64,000 nucleotides of DNA from contig NZ_CP020695.1 in NCBI RefSeq assembly GCF_003611275.1, forward strand, positions 129,277 to 193,276. The letters run 5' to 3'. Positions 15,520 to 25,347 of the stretch are shown in pieces (within the stretch, counting starts at the first letter, position 1; the number at the start of each line of letters is the position of its first letter). A program made the position numbers and the translations under genes. The DNA comes from Sulfitobacter sp. D7. Its GTDB lineage: Bacteria > Pseudomonadota > Alphaproteobacteria > Rhodobacterales > Rhodobacteraceae. Below the pieces are notes generated by a model. That model was not told where the DNA came from and did not search any database. It saw only the letters and a program-made list of their open reading frames with translations.

Positions 15520-17226
15520 ATGCTGCAAAAAACTTCCCTCAAGGCCCGGACCGGCGGACAGGTCCTTGTGGATCAACTGCTGATCCACGGTGCCGACACC
15601 GCCTACTGCGTGCCCGGCGAAAGCTATCTTGAGGTGCTCGATGCGCTGCATGATGTGCAGGACCGTTTCACCCTCATCAACGCGCGGCACGAAGCCGGGG
15701 CCGCCAATATGGCCGAGACCTATGGCAAGCTGACCGGCACCCCCGGCATCTGCATGGTCACCCGCGGCCCCGGCGCCTGCCACGCGGCCATCGGCGTTCA
15801 TATCGCGCAACAAGACAGCACGCCGATGATCCTCCTGGTGGGGCAGATCGCCCGCGACACGACCGACCGTGAGGCGTTTCAAGAAGTCGACTACCGCGCC
15901 ATGTTTGGCCCCATCGCCAAATGGGCCACCCAGATCGACGACCCGGCGCGGGTGCCGGAATATATGGCCCGCGCCTTCCGCGTGGCGACCTCGGGCCGCC
16001 CCGGTCCGGTGGTGATCTCCCTGCCCGAAGACATGCTGACCGAGGTGGTCTCCGTCGCCGACGCGCGGCCCTATACGGCGACCCATGCTGGGCTGTCGCC
16101 TGACAATCTCGACATGCTCAAGACCGAGATCGCGCAGGCCGAACGGCCCCTGCTGCTGCTCGGCGGCTCTGGCTGGTCGGATGAGAGTGCGGCGGCCATC
16201 ACCCGCTTTGCCGAGGCCAACAAGATCCCCGTCACCACGTCCTTCCGGCGGCAAGACATCGTGAACAACCTCTCGCCGGTCTATGCCGGGGATTTCGGCA
16301 CCTCTACCGCGCCCAGCCTCTATGCGCATCAACGCGATGCGGATCTGCTCGTGGTGATCGGCGCGCGTTTGGGGGAGATGACGACCAAGACCTACACCAC
16401 CATGCAATCGCCCAACCCCGAGACGCGGCTGGTGCATCTCTACCCCGACGCGGATGAGATCGGGCGCGTCTATTCGCCAGATCTGGGCATCGCTGCAGCA
16501 CCCGTTTCTGTCGCTGCCGCCTTGGACGGTGTCGATCTGGGCCGCGCTGAGGCATGGGACGCATGGTGCGAGAAACTCCACGCCGATTACCTCACCGATA
16601 CCGAAGCGCCCAATGGCGGCGACTGGGATCTCGACATGGGGGTGGCACTTGCGCAGCTGCGCGACGAGCTGCCCGATGATGTGGTGGTCACGCTCGACGC
16701 GGGCAACCACACCGGCTGGGCGCAACGGTTCCTGCGCTTTGGCCGTCCGGGCCGGATTGTCGGCTCGACCTGTGGTGCGATGGGCTATTCCGTGCCCGCC
16801 GCCGTCGCGGCCTCGATTGCCGAGCCGGAGCGCCTGACGCTCTCCTTCGTCGGCGATGGCGGCTTTATGATGAGCGGCAATGAACTTGCCACCGCCGCGC
16901 AATATGGCGGGCGGCCCATCGTGCTGCTGTTCAACAACGGCATCTATGGCACGATCCGCATGCACCAAGAACGCGACCACCCCGAGCGCATCTCGGGCAC
17001 CACTTTGCAGAACCAAGATTTCGTCAAGATGGCCGAGGGGCTGGGCGCTCATGCGGAACGGGTTACCAAGACCGAGGATTTCGCCGCCGCCTTCATCCGC
17101 GCCCGCGAAAGTGGCCGCCCGGCCCTGATCGAGCTTGTAACCGACCCCGAGCAGATCTCGACCCGCACCACGATCAGCAAGCTGCGCGCGGCGGCCCAGA
17201 AAAAAGTCGACGCCGACCAGCGCTAA
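15520..17226 (+). CDS. Thiamine-diphosphate enzyme (acetolactate synthase-like, probable 2-oxoacid decarboxylase)
   Basis: 568 residues with the three-domain layout of the acetolactate synthase/benzoylformate decarboxylase family. The ThDP-activating glutamate is Glu58 in NARHEAGAANMA. The metal/ThDP motif is VGDGGFMMSGNELATAAQYG, followed by LLFNNGIYG. The biosynthetic ALS is normally encoded with a small regulatory subunit and sits with ilv genes; here none is present and the neighbours are a TAXI-TRAP transporter and a FAD-linked hydroxyacid dehydrogenase. A catabolic role is therefore more likely: non-oxidative decarboxylation or carboligation of a 2-oxo acid formed by the FAD enzyme. The substrate is unknown. 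Confidence 0.87.
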   Translation: MLQKTSLKARTGGQVLVDQLLIHGADTAYCVPGESYLEVLDALHDVQDRFTLINARHEAGAANMAETYGKLTGTPGICMVTRGPGACHAAIGVHIAQQDSTPMILLVGQIARDTTDREAFQEVDYRAMFGPIAKWATQIDDPARVPEYMARAFRVATSGRPGPVVISLPEDMLTEVVSVADARPYTATHAGLSPDNLDMLKTEIAQAERPLLLLGGSGWSDESAAAITRFAEANKIPVTTSFRRQDIVNNLSPVYAGDFGTSTAPSLYAHQRDADLLVVIGARLGEMTTKTYTTMQSPNPETRLVHLYPDADEIGRVYSPDLGIAAAPVSVAAALDGVDLGRAEAWDAWCEKLHADYLTDTEAPNGGDWDLDMGVALAQLRDELPDDVVVTLDAGNHTGWAQRFLRFGRPGRIVGSTCGAMGYSVPAAVAASIAEPERLTLSFVGDGGFMMSGNELATAAQYGGRPIVLLFNNGIYGTIRMHQERDHPERISGTTLQNQDFVKMAEGLGAHAERVTKTEDFAAAFIRARESGRPALIELVTDPEQISTRTTISKLRAAAQKKVDADQR

Positions 17227-17238
17227 AGGATGACCCAG

Positions 17239-18687
17239 ATGACCACTCTGACCGCGCCGCGCCGCGCGCCCGAAACGGACGGGCAAAACCATAGCGCTCT
17301 GCTCGATGATCTGCGCCAAGCCATCGGTGCCGCCCATGTCGTGACCGACGCCAAGGATTTCGACGCGCGGCTGATCGAAGATCGCGGGCTGCGGCGCGGC
17401 ACGGCGCTGGCCCTCATCCGCCCCGGCTCCACCGAGGAAGTCGCCGCCTGCATGCGTCTGTGCCATGCCGCACAGGTACCGGTAACCCCACAGGGCGGCA
17501 ACACCGGTCTGGCTGGGGGCGGCGTGCCGGACGGCGGGATCATCCTCACGACTGACCGGTTGAACCGCATTCGGGGGGTCGATCCGACCAACGCAACCAT
17601 GACGGTTGAGGCGGGCTGTATCCTCGCCAATATCCAAGCGGCTGCGGATGAGGTTGATGCGCTCTTCCCGCTGTCGCTCGCCTCCGAAGGGTCCTGCCAG
17701 ATCGGCGGCAATCTTTCGACCAACGCGGGCGGCACGGCGGTGCTGCGCTATGGCAATACCCGCGATCTGGTGCTGGGGATCGAAGCGGTTCTGCCCGATG
17801 GCCGGGTGCTGAATGATCTGGGCGGGCTGCGGAAAAACAACACTGGCTTTGACCTCAAACACCTCTTTATCGGGGCCGAAGGAACGCTTGGCATCATCAC
17901 GGCAGCGGTGATCAAGCTTTTCCCCAAGCCCACCGCCCGCGCCACGGCGCTGGTGGCCTGCACCGGCCCCGACCCCGCGCTCGCGCTCTATGCCCGGATG
18001 CGTGGCCAAACGGCGGACACGCTCTCGACTTTTGAATATATCGACCGGCTTGGCCTGCAAATGGTGATCGACCACGCGCCCGGCTGTAGCGACCCGATGG
18101 CAGAGACCCATCCGGCCTATTGCCTGATCGAACTCACCGGCAATGGCGCGCAGGCCGACCTTGATGCCCGGCTGGAGGCGGCGTTGGAAGCAGCGTTTGA
18201 GGCGGAAGAAATCATCGACGCCGTGATCGGCGCATCGGAAGCGCAGAAGGACGCGCTTTGGGCGCTGCGGGAAAACCTCTCAGAAGCGCAAAAGCCTGAG
18301 GGCGCGTCGATTAAGCATGACGTATCCGTGCCGGTCTCGCGCGTGGCTGATTTCATCCGCGAGGCGACGCAAGCATGCATGGAACATATGCCCGGACTGC
18401 GCCCCTGCCCCTTTGGCCATTTCGGCGACGGCAACCTGCATTTCAACCTGTCGCGCCCCGTCGATATGGCCGATGCCGATTTCCTTGCAGAATACAGCAC
18501 GTTCAACCGCATCGTGCATGATATCGTGCACCAGATGGGCGGCTCATTCTCGGCGGAACATGGCATTGGCACGTTCAAACGGGCCGAACTGCGCCGCTAT
18601 AAAGACCCGGTCGCGCTGGAGTTGATGGAGCAGATCAAAGCCGTGCTCGACCCGGGCCAATTGATGAACCCGGGCAAGGTGCTTTGA
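17239..18687 (+). CDS. FAD-linked D-2-hydroxyacid dehydrogenase (GlcD/D2HGDH family)
   Basis: 482 residues from the ATG at 17239. AAAGGA lies eight bases before it, whereas the in-frame ATG at 17230 overlaps that site, so the later start is preferred. The PCMH-type FAD domain shows PVTPQGGNTGLAGGGVPDGG, QIGGNLSTNAGGTAVLRYG and GAEGTLGIITAAVIKLFPKP. The C-terminal FAD-oxidase domain has PFGHFGDGNLHFN and FSAEHGIG, with the metal-site histidines. Enzymes of this family oxidise D-lactate, D-2-hydroxyglutarate or glycolate to 2-oxo acids, passing electrons to quinone or ETF. It lies 12 nt behind the TPP enzyme, suggesting hydroxyacid to oxoacid to aldehyde as the order of steps. Confidence 0.9.
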   Translation: MTTLTAPRRAPETDGQNHSALLDDLRQAIGAAHVVTDAKDFDARLIEDRGLRRGTALALIRPGSTEEVAACMRLCHAAQVPVTPQGGNTGLAGGGVPDGGIILTTDRLNRIRGVDPTNATMTVEAGCILANIQAAADEVDALFPLSLASEGSCQIGGNLSTNAGGTAVLRYGNTRDLVLGIEAVLPDGRVLNDLGGLRKNNTGFDLKHLFIGAEGTLGIITAAVIKLFPKPTARATALVACTGPDPALALYARMRGQTADTLSTFEYIDRLGLQMVIDHAPGCSDPMAETHPAYCLIELTGNGAQADLDARLEAALEAAFEAEEIIDAVIGASEAQKDALWALRENLSEAQKPEGASIKHDVSVPVSRVADFIREATQACMEHMPGLRPCPFGHFGDGNLHFNLSRPVDMADADFLAEYSTFNRIVHDIVHQMGGSFSAEHGIGTFKRAELRRYKDPVALELMEQIKAVLDPGQLMNPGKVL

Positions 18688-18691
18688 CGGC

Positions 18692-19438
18692 TTAGCCGCG
18701 CCCGACAAATGGCATCTTGGTGGCCATCACGGTGACAAACATGGCGTTGGAGTCGAGCGACAGCTTCGCCATGTATGACAGCGTTTCGGCCACGTCGTTC
18801 ACATCCATGCGCGGCTCGGACATGCGGCTGCCGTTGGGTTGCAGGATGCCGTCTGCCATCCGCTCCGTCATCTCGCTGGCCGCATTGCCGATGTCGATCT
18901 GCCCGCACGCGATGTCATGCGCGCGCCCATCGAGCGACAGCGCGCGGGTGAGCCCGGTGATCGCGTGTTTCGTCGCCGTATATGGCACCGAGAGCGGGCG
19001 CGGCACATGGGCGCTGATCGAGCCGTTGTTGATGATCCGCCCGCCCTTTGGGCTTTGGCGTTTCATCAAGGCGAAGGCCGCGCGGGCGCAGAGGAATGAC
19101 CCGGTCAGATTGGTCGCGACGATGTCATTCCACTCCGCCACGCTGAGCGCATCCACCTCAACCGCCGGACCATTGCGCCCGGCATTGTTGAACAGCAGGT
19201 CCAGCCGCCCGAAGGTCGCCTCCACTCTGTCGAAAAGCGCGTCGACATCGGCCTCAACCCCCACGTCCGCAGCCACGGCGATATGCCCCTGCCCGTCAAG
19301 CGTAGCACAGGCAGCGTCGATCTTATCCTGCTGCCGCCCGGTGAGAACGAGAGTGAAACCGTCTTTCGCCAACCGCTGCGCGCAGGCGAGGCCGACGCCG
19401 CTCCCGGCCCCTGTGATCAGAGCAATCTTTTGGTTCAT
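18692..19438 (-). CDS. Short-chain dehydrogenase/reductase
   Basis: 248 residues of classical SDR type. The cofactor loop is ITGAGSGVGLACA (TGxxxGxG, 9-16), NNAG is at 84-87, and the active site is Ser140, Tyr153, Lys157 (NNGSISAHVPRPLSVPYTATKH). The sequence VLTGRQ after the second strand suggests NADP or NAD with an Arg contact, but this is not decisive. It is convergent with the FAD dehydrogenase (4 nt between stops) and divergent from the TetR gene. Its upstream region carries operator copy 3, so it is likely part of the sugar-acid regulon, perhaps as the sugar or sugar-acid dehydrogenase that feeds the dehydratases. Confidence 0.9.
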   Translation of the reverse strand: MNQKIALITGAGSGVGLACAQRLAKDGFTLVLTGRQQDKIDAACATLDGQGHIAVAADVGVEADVDALFDRVEATFGRLDLLFNNAGRNGPAVEVDALSVAEWNDIVATNLTGSFLCARAAFALMKRQSPKGGRIINNGSISAHVPRPLSVPYTATKHAITGLTRALSLDGRAHDIACGQIDIGNAASEMTERMADGILQPNGSRMSEPRMDVNDVAETLSYMAKLSLDSNAMFVTVMATKMPFVGRG

Positions 19439-19486
19439 TCTACTATCCCATTCCTTATCGTTGCGCGTCGGGCCGTTACTGAGAAT

Positions 19487-19498
19487 CTAATATATAAG
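19487..19498. promoter_or_regulatory. Candidate GntR operator, copy 3
   Basis: CTAATATATAAG; read on the minus strand it is CTTATATATTAG, matching copies 1 and 2 at 11 and 10 of 12 positions. It lies 49 nt upstream of the SDR start and 100 nt from the TetR start, so it probably acts on the SDR promoter. Confidence 0.6.
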
Positions 19499-19572
19499 AT
19501 CGCGCAGGGATAGGTTTTTTCACCGCTTTCCAATCATCACGGGGTCCGTGCCTCACATTCACGCGAGCGCAC

Positions 19573-19587
19573 TAGACGACCGGTCTA
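19573..19587. promoter_or_regulatory. Candidate TetR operator with TAGAC/GTCTA half-sites
   Basis: TAGACGACCGGTCTA carries TAGAC and GTCTA arms five bases apart, resembling the palindromes bound by NemR/AcuR-type TetR proteins. It overlaps a TATTAT -10-like hexamer at 19586-19591 just before the TetR start, as expected of an autorepressed promoter. Confidence 0.55.
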
Positions 19588-19598
19588 TTATTTCATAG

Positions 19599-20219
19599 AT
19601 GCCACTCATGACAGAGGCAAAGAAATCAGATCAGACGCGGCAACGCATCTTGGACACCGGACGTAGCCTCGTGCTGCGGCACGGGTTCTCTGGCGTTGGC
19701 CTGTCGCGGATCCTGAGCGAAAGCGGCGTGCCCAAAGGCTCGTTCTACTATTACTTCGCGTCGAAAGAGGCTTTTGGCACCGCGATGCTGGCCGATTACA
19801 TCGAGGCCTATCTCGACCGCGTCGATGCGCTGATTGCAGCCCCGGGAACGGCGGGCCACAAGCTCGACAGTTTTTGGGATGCATGGCTCAGCCAATCCAG
19901 TGGTCCGGGGATCGCCAGCGCTTGTTTGGTGGTGAAACTTGGCTCCGAAGTGGCTGACCTGTCGGATTCCATGCGCGAGACGCTGGACCAGGGTGTCGAC
20001 GCATTGGTCGCCCGGATTGCCCAATTGCTGCGCCAAGGCGCAGAGGATGGGACCGTTCGTGCGTTGTCTGACCCCGAAACCACCGCCCGCATGCTCTATG
20101 CCAAATGGCTCGGCGCGGCGGTGCTGGCCAAACTGGCGCGCAGCGATGCAGCCCTGCGCATGGCCCGCGCTGAAACCTCTGCCCAACTCTCCCCCACTGG
20201 GGGCCAATTCCCAACCTGA
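19599..20219 (+). CDS. TetR-family regulator, NemR/AcuR-like
   Basis: 206 residues. The N-terminal TetR helix-turn-helix is RQRILDTGRSLVLRHGFSGV, then RILSESGVPKGSFYYYFASKE. The ligand domain contains ASACLVVKLGSEV. Its cysteine is residue 109 from the first Met, or 106 if translation starts at the second Met (19608). That is the position of the redox/electrophile-sensing Cys106 of E. coli NemR. No ribosome site precedes either Met, and the -10-like TATTAT ends 7 nt before the ATG at 19599, so the message may be leaderless. It is followed after 11 nt by an MDR reductase, the usual kind of target for NemR-type regulators of reactive carbonyl or quinone stress. Confidence 0.85.
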   Translation: MPLMTEAKKSDQTRQRILDTGRSLVLRHGFSGVGLSRILSESGVPKGSFYYYFASKEAFGTAMLADYIEAYLDRVDALIAAPGTAGHKLDSFWDAWLSQSSGPGIASACLVVKLGSEVADLSDSMRETLDQGVDALVARIAQLLRQGAEDGTVRALSDPETTARMLYAKWLGAAVLAKLARSDAALRMARAETSAQLSPTGGQFPT

Positions 20220-20230
20220 AAGGAAACAGC

Positions 20231-21211
20231 ATGTTCGCTGCCATCCACGACACATTCGGCGAGCCCGCCGAGGTTCTGACCACCCGCGAAACCGACAAAC
20301 CCGCACCCGCCGGTGGCGAAGCGCTGGTCCGCATGGTGCTGTCGCCCATTCACAACCACGACCTTTGGACCGTGCGCGGCAACTATGGCTACAAGCCCGA
20401 ACTGCCCGGTGCCATCGGCGGCTCTGAAGCGCTTGGCATCGTCGAGGCCGTGGGCGAAGGCGTTGACGAAGCGCTGATCGGCAAACGGGTCACGGCGGCC
20501 GGGTTCCACGGCGCATGGGCTGAGTATTTCACCGCCCCCGCTGCCGGCCTGCTGCCCCTGCCCGAGGCGATCTCGGACGAGGCCGGTGCGCAGTTGATCG
20601 CCATGCCGTTCAGCGCCCTGTCCCTGCTGGAGACCCTGAAGGTCGGCGAAGGCGAATGGTTGATCCAAACCGCCGCCAACGGCGCGGTGGGCAAGATCAT
20701 GGTCGGTCTGGCCAAGGCACGCGGGATCAAGCTGCTGAACCTCGTCCGCCGCGAAGGTGCCGCCGAAGAAATGCGCGACACCGGCGCGGAGAACGTGCTT
20801 TCCACCGAAGATGCGGATTGGCAGAGCAAGGCGCGCGAGTTGATCGGCAAAGACGGCGCGGTTTCGGCCATCGACTCGGTCGGCGGTGAGTTGGGCGGTC
20901 AATTGGTCGAGCTTCTGGGCAAGGATGGGGAATTGATCGTTTTCGGCACGGCGACGGGCCAACCGCTTTCCATGTCCTCGGGCGAATTGATCATGAAGCA
21001 CATCACCGTCAAAGGCTTCTGGGGTTCGCGCGTCAGTGGTGACATGGCGGCTGAGACGCGGGGCCGTCTGATTGGTGAGCTGGTGCAACTCGCCGCGAAG
21101 GGGCAGCTCCCCCTCGACACAGGCGGCACCTACCCGCTGGCCGATGTGACCGAGGCGATGAAGGCCGCACTGACCACCGGGCGTGGCGGCAAGGTCATGC
21201 TGCGCCCTTGA
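20231..21211 (+). CDS. Zinc-independent MDR-family NAD(P)H-dependent reductase (quinone/enoyl reductase-like)
   Basis: 326 residues of the medium-chain dehydrogenase/reductase fold. The zinc-ligand motif GHE is replaced by GGSEALG, placing it with the zinc-free quinone oxidoreductases and enoyl-thioester reductases. The nucleotide loop is QTAANGAVGKIMVGLAKARG, and the C-terminal segment PLADVTEAMKAALTTGRGGKVML is typical. A good AGGAAA site precedes the ATG. Transcribed with a NemR-like regulator, it probably reduces electrophilic enones, quinones or acryloyl-type compounds. It is not close enough in visible motifs to call it AcuI. Confidence 0.85.
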   Translation: MFAAIHDTFGEPAEVLTTRETDKPAPAGGEALVRMVLSPIHNHDLWTVRGNYGYKPELPGAIGGSEALGIVEAVGEGVDEALIGKRVTAAGFHGAWAEYFTAPAAGLLPLPEAISDEAGAQLIAMPFSALSLLETLKVGEGEWLIQTAANGAVGKIMVGLAKARGIKLLNLVRREGAAEEMRDTGAENVLSTEDADWQSKARELIGKDGAVSAIDSVGGELGGQLVELLGKDGELIVFGTATGQPLSMSSGELIMKHITVKGFWGSRVSGDMAAETRGRLIGELVQLAAKGQLPLDTGGTYPLADVTEAMKAALTTGRGGKVMLRP

Positions 21212-21227
21212 TCGGGATTTGACGACA

Positions 21228-21255
21228 GCGGCGGCCCTCAACGCGGGGCCGCCGC
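21228..21255 (+). terminator. Hairpin after the MDR reductase
   Basis: A perfect 10-bp stem GCGGCGGCCC / GGGCCGCCGC with an 8-nt loop, 17 nt after the stop at 21211. No U-run follows. Confidence 0.7.
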
Positions 21256-21375
21256 GCCATTCTTGGACCGCCCAAGATTACGACACATCCGCGAATTTCC
21301 GCCCTTTATTTGGGCAAATGCAGCGCGCTGGCGACCCTGCACCGCCTCGGCGATGACTCTCCCCCGTCTCTATGG

Positions 21376-21389
21376 TGATTAAAAAATCA
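21376..21389. promoter_or_regulatory. AT-rich dyad upstream of the urease operon
   Basis: TGATT-AAAA-AATCA is a perfect inverted repeat in the only AT-rich part of the 248-bp gap ahead of ureD, about 70 nt before the proposed start. It may be a promoter element or regulator site; I cannot assign a protein. Confidence 0.35.
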
Positions 21390-21459
21390 TCATACCTTTC
21401 CGGGCGGAGCCATTCTCATTCTCGTCGACACCAGCATAAACAGCCCCCAAGCGACCCCC

Positions 21460-22257
21460 GTGCAGCCGCGCGCGATCGGTGCGGCGATGGTCTCGGCCAA
21501 GGCCGCGCGGGGTGGCTCGATGCTGGGGGATTTGCGGCAATCGGGCGCGATGAAGCTGCTGTTTCCGCGCCCCGACCCCGCGATGCTGCAAGCGATCATT
21601 ATCAATTCCGCAGGTGGCATCACGGGCGGCGATGCCTTCACCCTGACCGCCCGTGCAGAGGCCAAGGCCGCGCTCAGCCTCACCACGCAGGCCGCCGAAC
21701 GCGCCTATCGCGCGCAACCGGGGCAAGTGGCAAACCTGCGCAACACCCTCGCCGTAGACTCCGGCGCGACGCTGCATTGGCTGCCGCAAGAGACGATCCT
21801 TTATGACGGATGCGCGCTGCGGCGGCGGCTGTCGGTCGATCTGGCGCAAGATGCCTCCCTCCTGCTGGTTGAGCCGCTGGTCTTTGGCCGCGCCGCCATG
21901 GGTGAAACCCTTCGACAGGCCCATTTCCGCGACCGGATCGAGGTCAGCCGCGCGGGACGCCCGCTGTTCCACGACGCGATGACGCTTAGCGGCGATGTCA
22001 CCGCCCATCTGGCGGCCTCTCATATCGCGGCGGGCGCGGGCGCCCTTGCCACGATTATCTATGTCGCGCCCGATGCCGAAGCGCGGCTTGCCCGGCTCCG
22101 CGGCCAATTGCCCGCCAGCGCCGGGGCCAGTCTGATCGGCCCTGACCTGCTGGTCGCGCGGATCCTCGCGGCAGACAGTTTCGACCTTCGCCAGTCGCTC
22201 GTCCCGATCTTGGGCGAACTGAGCGGTGACACCCTCCCCCGATCATGGATGACCTGA
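21460..22257 (+). CDS. ureD: Urease accessory protein UreD
   Basis: 265 residues as read from a GTG at 21460. UreD is the scaffold that binds apo-urease and, with UreF and UreG, delivers nickel. Typical segments are [65 protein letters not shown] and [13 protein letters not shown]. The start is uncertain. No ATG occurs between the upstream in-frame stop at 21376 and this GTG, and the GTG lacks a ribosome site. GGAG at 21406 precedes ATT codons at 21412 and 21418, which would be rare starts. The operon continues with ureA 1 nt after the stop. Confidence 0.9.
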   Translation: MQPRAIGAAMVSAKAARGGSMLGDLRQSGAMKLLFPRPDPAMLQAIIINSAGGITGGDAFTLTARAEAKAALSLTTQAAERAYRAQPGQVANLRNTLAVDSGATLHWLPQETILYDGCALRRRLSVDLAQDASLLLVEPLVFGRAAMGETLRQAHFRDRIEVSRAGRPLFHDAMTLSGDVTAHLAASHIAAGAGALATIIYVAPDAEARLARLRGQLPASAGASLIGPDLLVARILAADSFDLRQSLVPILGELSGDTLPRSWMT

Positions 22258-22258
22258 C

Positions 22259-22561
22259 GTGCAACTGACCCCGCGAGAAAAAGACAAATTGCTGATCTCC
22301 ATGGCCGCCGAGGTCGCCCGCAAGCGCCTTGCGCGGGGGGTCAAGCTGAACCATCCCGAAGCCATCGCGCTGATCACCGACACCGTGGTCGAAGGCGCGC
22401 GGGACGGGCGCAGCGTGGCCGATATGATGCAGGCCGGTGCCCATGTCATCACCCGAGACGACTGTATGGAGGGGGTGGCCGAGATGATCCCCGAAGTGCA
22501 AGTCGAAGCCACTTTCCCCGACGGAACCAAATTGGTCACCGTGCACAACCCCATCAGATAA
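22259..22561 (+). CDS. ureA: Urease gamma subunit UreA
   Basis: 100 residues with a GTG start, the standard size of a separate gamma subunit. Recognisable by [50 protein letters not shown] and [20 protein letters not shown]. It forms the (alpha beta gamma)3 urease core with UreB and UreC in the cytoplasm and has no catalytic residues. It lies 1 nt after ureD; the next gene is a small membrane protein and not ureB. Confidence 0.97.
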   Translation: MQLTPREKDKLLISMAAEVARKRLARGVKLNHPEAIALITDTVVEGARDGRSVADMMQAGAHVITRDDCMEGVAEMIPEVQVEATFPDGTKLVTVHNPIR

Positions 22562-22570
22562 GGACATTTC

Positions 22571-22768
22571 ATGCCGCGTTTTGCCCCCCTTCTTGCCCTG
22601 CCGCTCATGTCGCTTGCCATGGCGGCCTTTGCCCATACAGCGCCTCTCCCCCATGGCCATGGCGCAGAGAGTGACGGATCGCTGGCGGTCTATATTGTCG
22701 CCGGGCTGGCCTTTGTGCTGTCGGGCCTGATCCTTGCCATGCGCCACCTGAAAACAGCAAAAGCATGA
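22571..22768 (+). CDS. Small His-containing membrane protein inside the urease operon
   Basis: 65 residues, ATG preceded by AAGGA. Residues 1-21 look like a signal peptide or first membrane helix ([16 protein letters not shown]). A short loop [10 protein letters not shown] with three histidines follows, then a hydrophobic helix at ~38-58 ([20 protein letters not shown]) and a basic tail. The stop overlaps the ureB start (ATGA), so it is translationally coupled. The function is unknown. The histidines and the urease setting would fit a part in nickel or urea handling at the membrane, which is inference only. Codon use is like that of its neighbours. Confidence 0.8.
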   Translation: MPRFAPLLALPLMSLAMAAFAHTAPLPHGHGAESDGSLAVYIVAGLAFVLSGLILAMRHLKTAKA

Positions 22769-23069
22769 TCCCCGGAGAGATCTTTCCGGCGGCGGGCCTG
22801 CTGACCCTGAATGCCGACAGCGAGGCGATCACGCTCATGGTGGCCAATACCGGTGACCGCCCGGTGCAGGTGGGCAGCCACTACCATTTCGCCGAGAGCA
22901 ACCCCGCGCTTGAGTTTGACCGCGCGGCGGCACGGGGGCACCGGCTTGATATCGCGGCGGGGACCGCTGTGCGGTTCGAGCCCGGCCAACGCCGTGAGGT
23001 ATCGCTGATCCCGATCCGCGGGGCGCGGCGGATCTTTGGCTTTAACAGCGCGGTGATGGGAGACCTCTG

Positions 23070-23070
<1 letters not shown>
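22765..23070 (+). CDS. ureB: Urease beta subunit UreB
   Basis: 101 residues, normal for UreB. Recognised by [52 protein letters not shown] and [11 protein letters not shown]. Structural subunit of the cytoplasmic urease trimer. The ATG overlaps the stop of the small membrane gene, and the final A of its stop is the first base of the ureC ATG. Confidence 0.97.
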
Positions 23071-24806
<1,736 letters not shown>

Positions 24807-24816
24807 AGAGACCGAA

Positions 24817-25347
24817 ATGACCCCCATCCTATGCCAAGACATGCGCCGCGCCGAAGCGTGGTCCGATGCCAGTGACCGGGTAGAACTGACCTATGACGGG
24901 CGTTTTCTGCGCCGCAAGGTGCTGACCACGGCGGGCGGGCTGCCGTTTCTGGTCGATTTGGCGCAGACCATCTCGCTTGACCACGGCGACGCTTTTGTTC
25001 TGGCCGACGGGCGCGTGGTTGAGGTGGTGGCCGCCGACGAAGACCTGCTGGAAGTGACCGGCCCCGACCTGCCGCGCATCGCGTGGCACATCGGCAACCG
25101 ACATACCCCCTGCCAGATCGACGCCGACCGGCTTGTGATCCAGCGCGACCATGTGATCGCCAAGATGCTTGGCCAGATTGGTGCCGCCACGCGAGAGATC
25201 ACCGCCCCCTTTCGCCCCGAAGGCGGCGCCTATGGCCATGGGCGCACCCATGGGCACGACCACGGCAATGTCCATCACGCCGTTCATGATCACGACCATG
25301 CGCATGATCACGACCCCGCCCAGCACCACGACCACGCGCATGGCTGA
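24817..25347 (+). CDS. ureE: Urease nickel metallochaperone UreE
   Basis: 176 residues from the ATG at 24817 (the longer in-frame reading begins inside ureC). The N-terminal peptide-binding domain includes LTYDGRFLRRKVLTT and DLAQTISLDHGDAFVLADGR. The metal-binding domain includes VIQRDHVIAKMLGQIGA; its conserved nickel histidine precedes this as IAWHIGNRHTPCQI. A histidine-rich tail follows from about residue 145, with repeated HDH and HG units (some 17 His), which stores or passes nickel. The tail overlaps the ureF start by 8 bp. Confidence 0.96.
   Translation: MTPILCQDMRRAEAWSDASDRVELTYDGRFLRRKVLTTAGGLPFLVDLAQTISLDHGDAFVLADGRVVEVVAADEDLLEVTGPDLPRIAWHIGNRHTPCQIDADRLVIQRDHVIAKMLGQIGAATREITAPFRPEGGAYGHGRTHGHDHGNVHHAVHDHDHAHDHDPAQHHDHAHG

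Noticed and set aside
15424..18111. 895-residue open frame on the minus strand
   Set aside because: It lies antisense to the well-supported TPP enzyme and FAD dehydrogenase genes and has no family resemblance; long antisense frames are common in GC-rich DNA.
21290..21360. Sigma-54-type promoter before ureD
   Set aside because: TGGC and TGCA elements occur, but the GG-N10-GC spacing required for sigma-54 promoters is not met.
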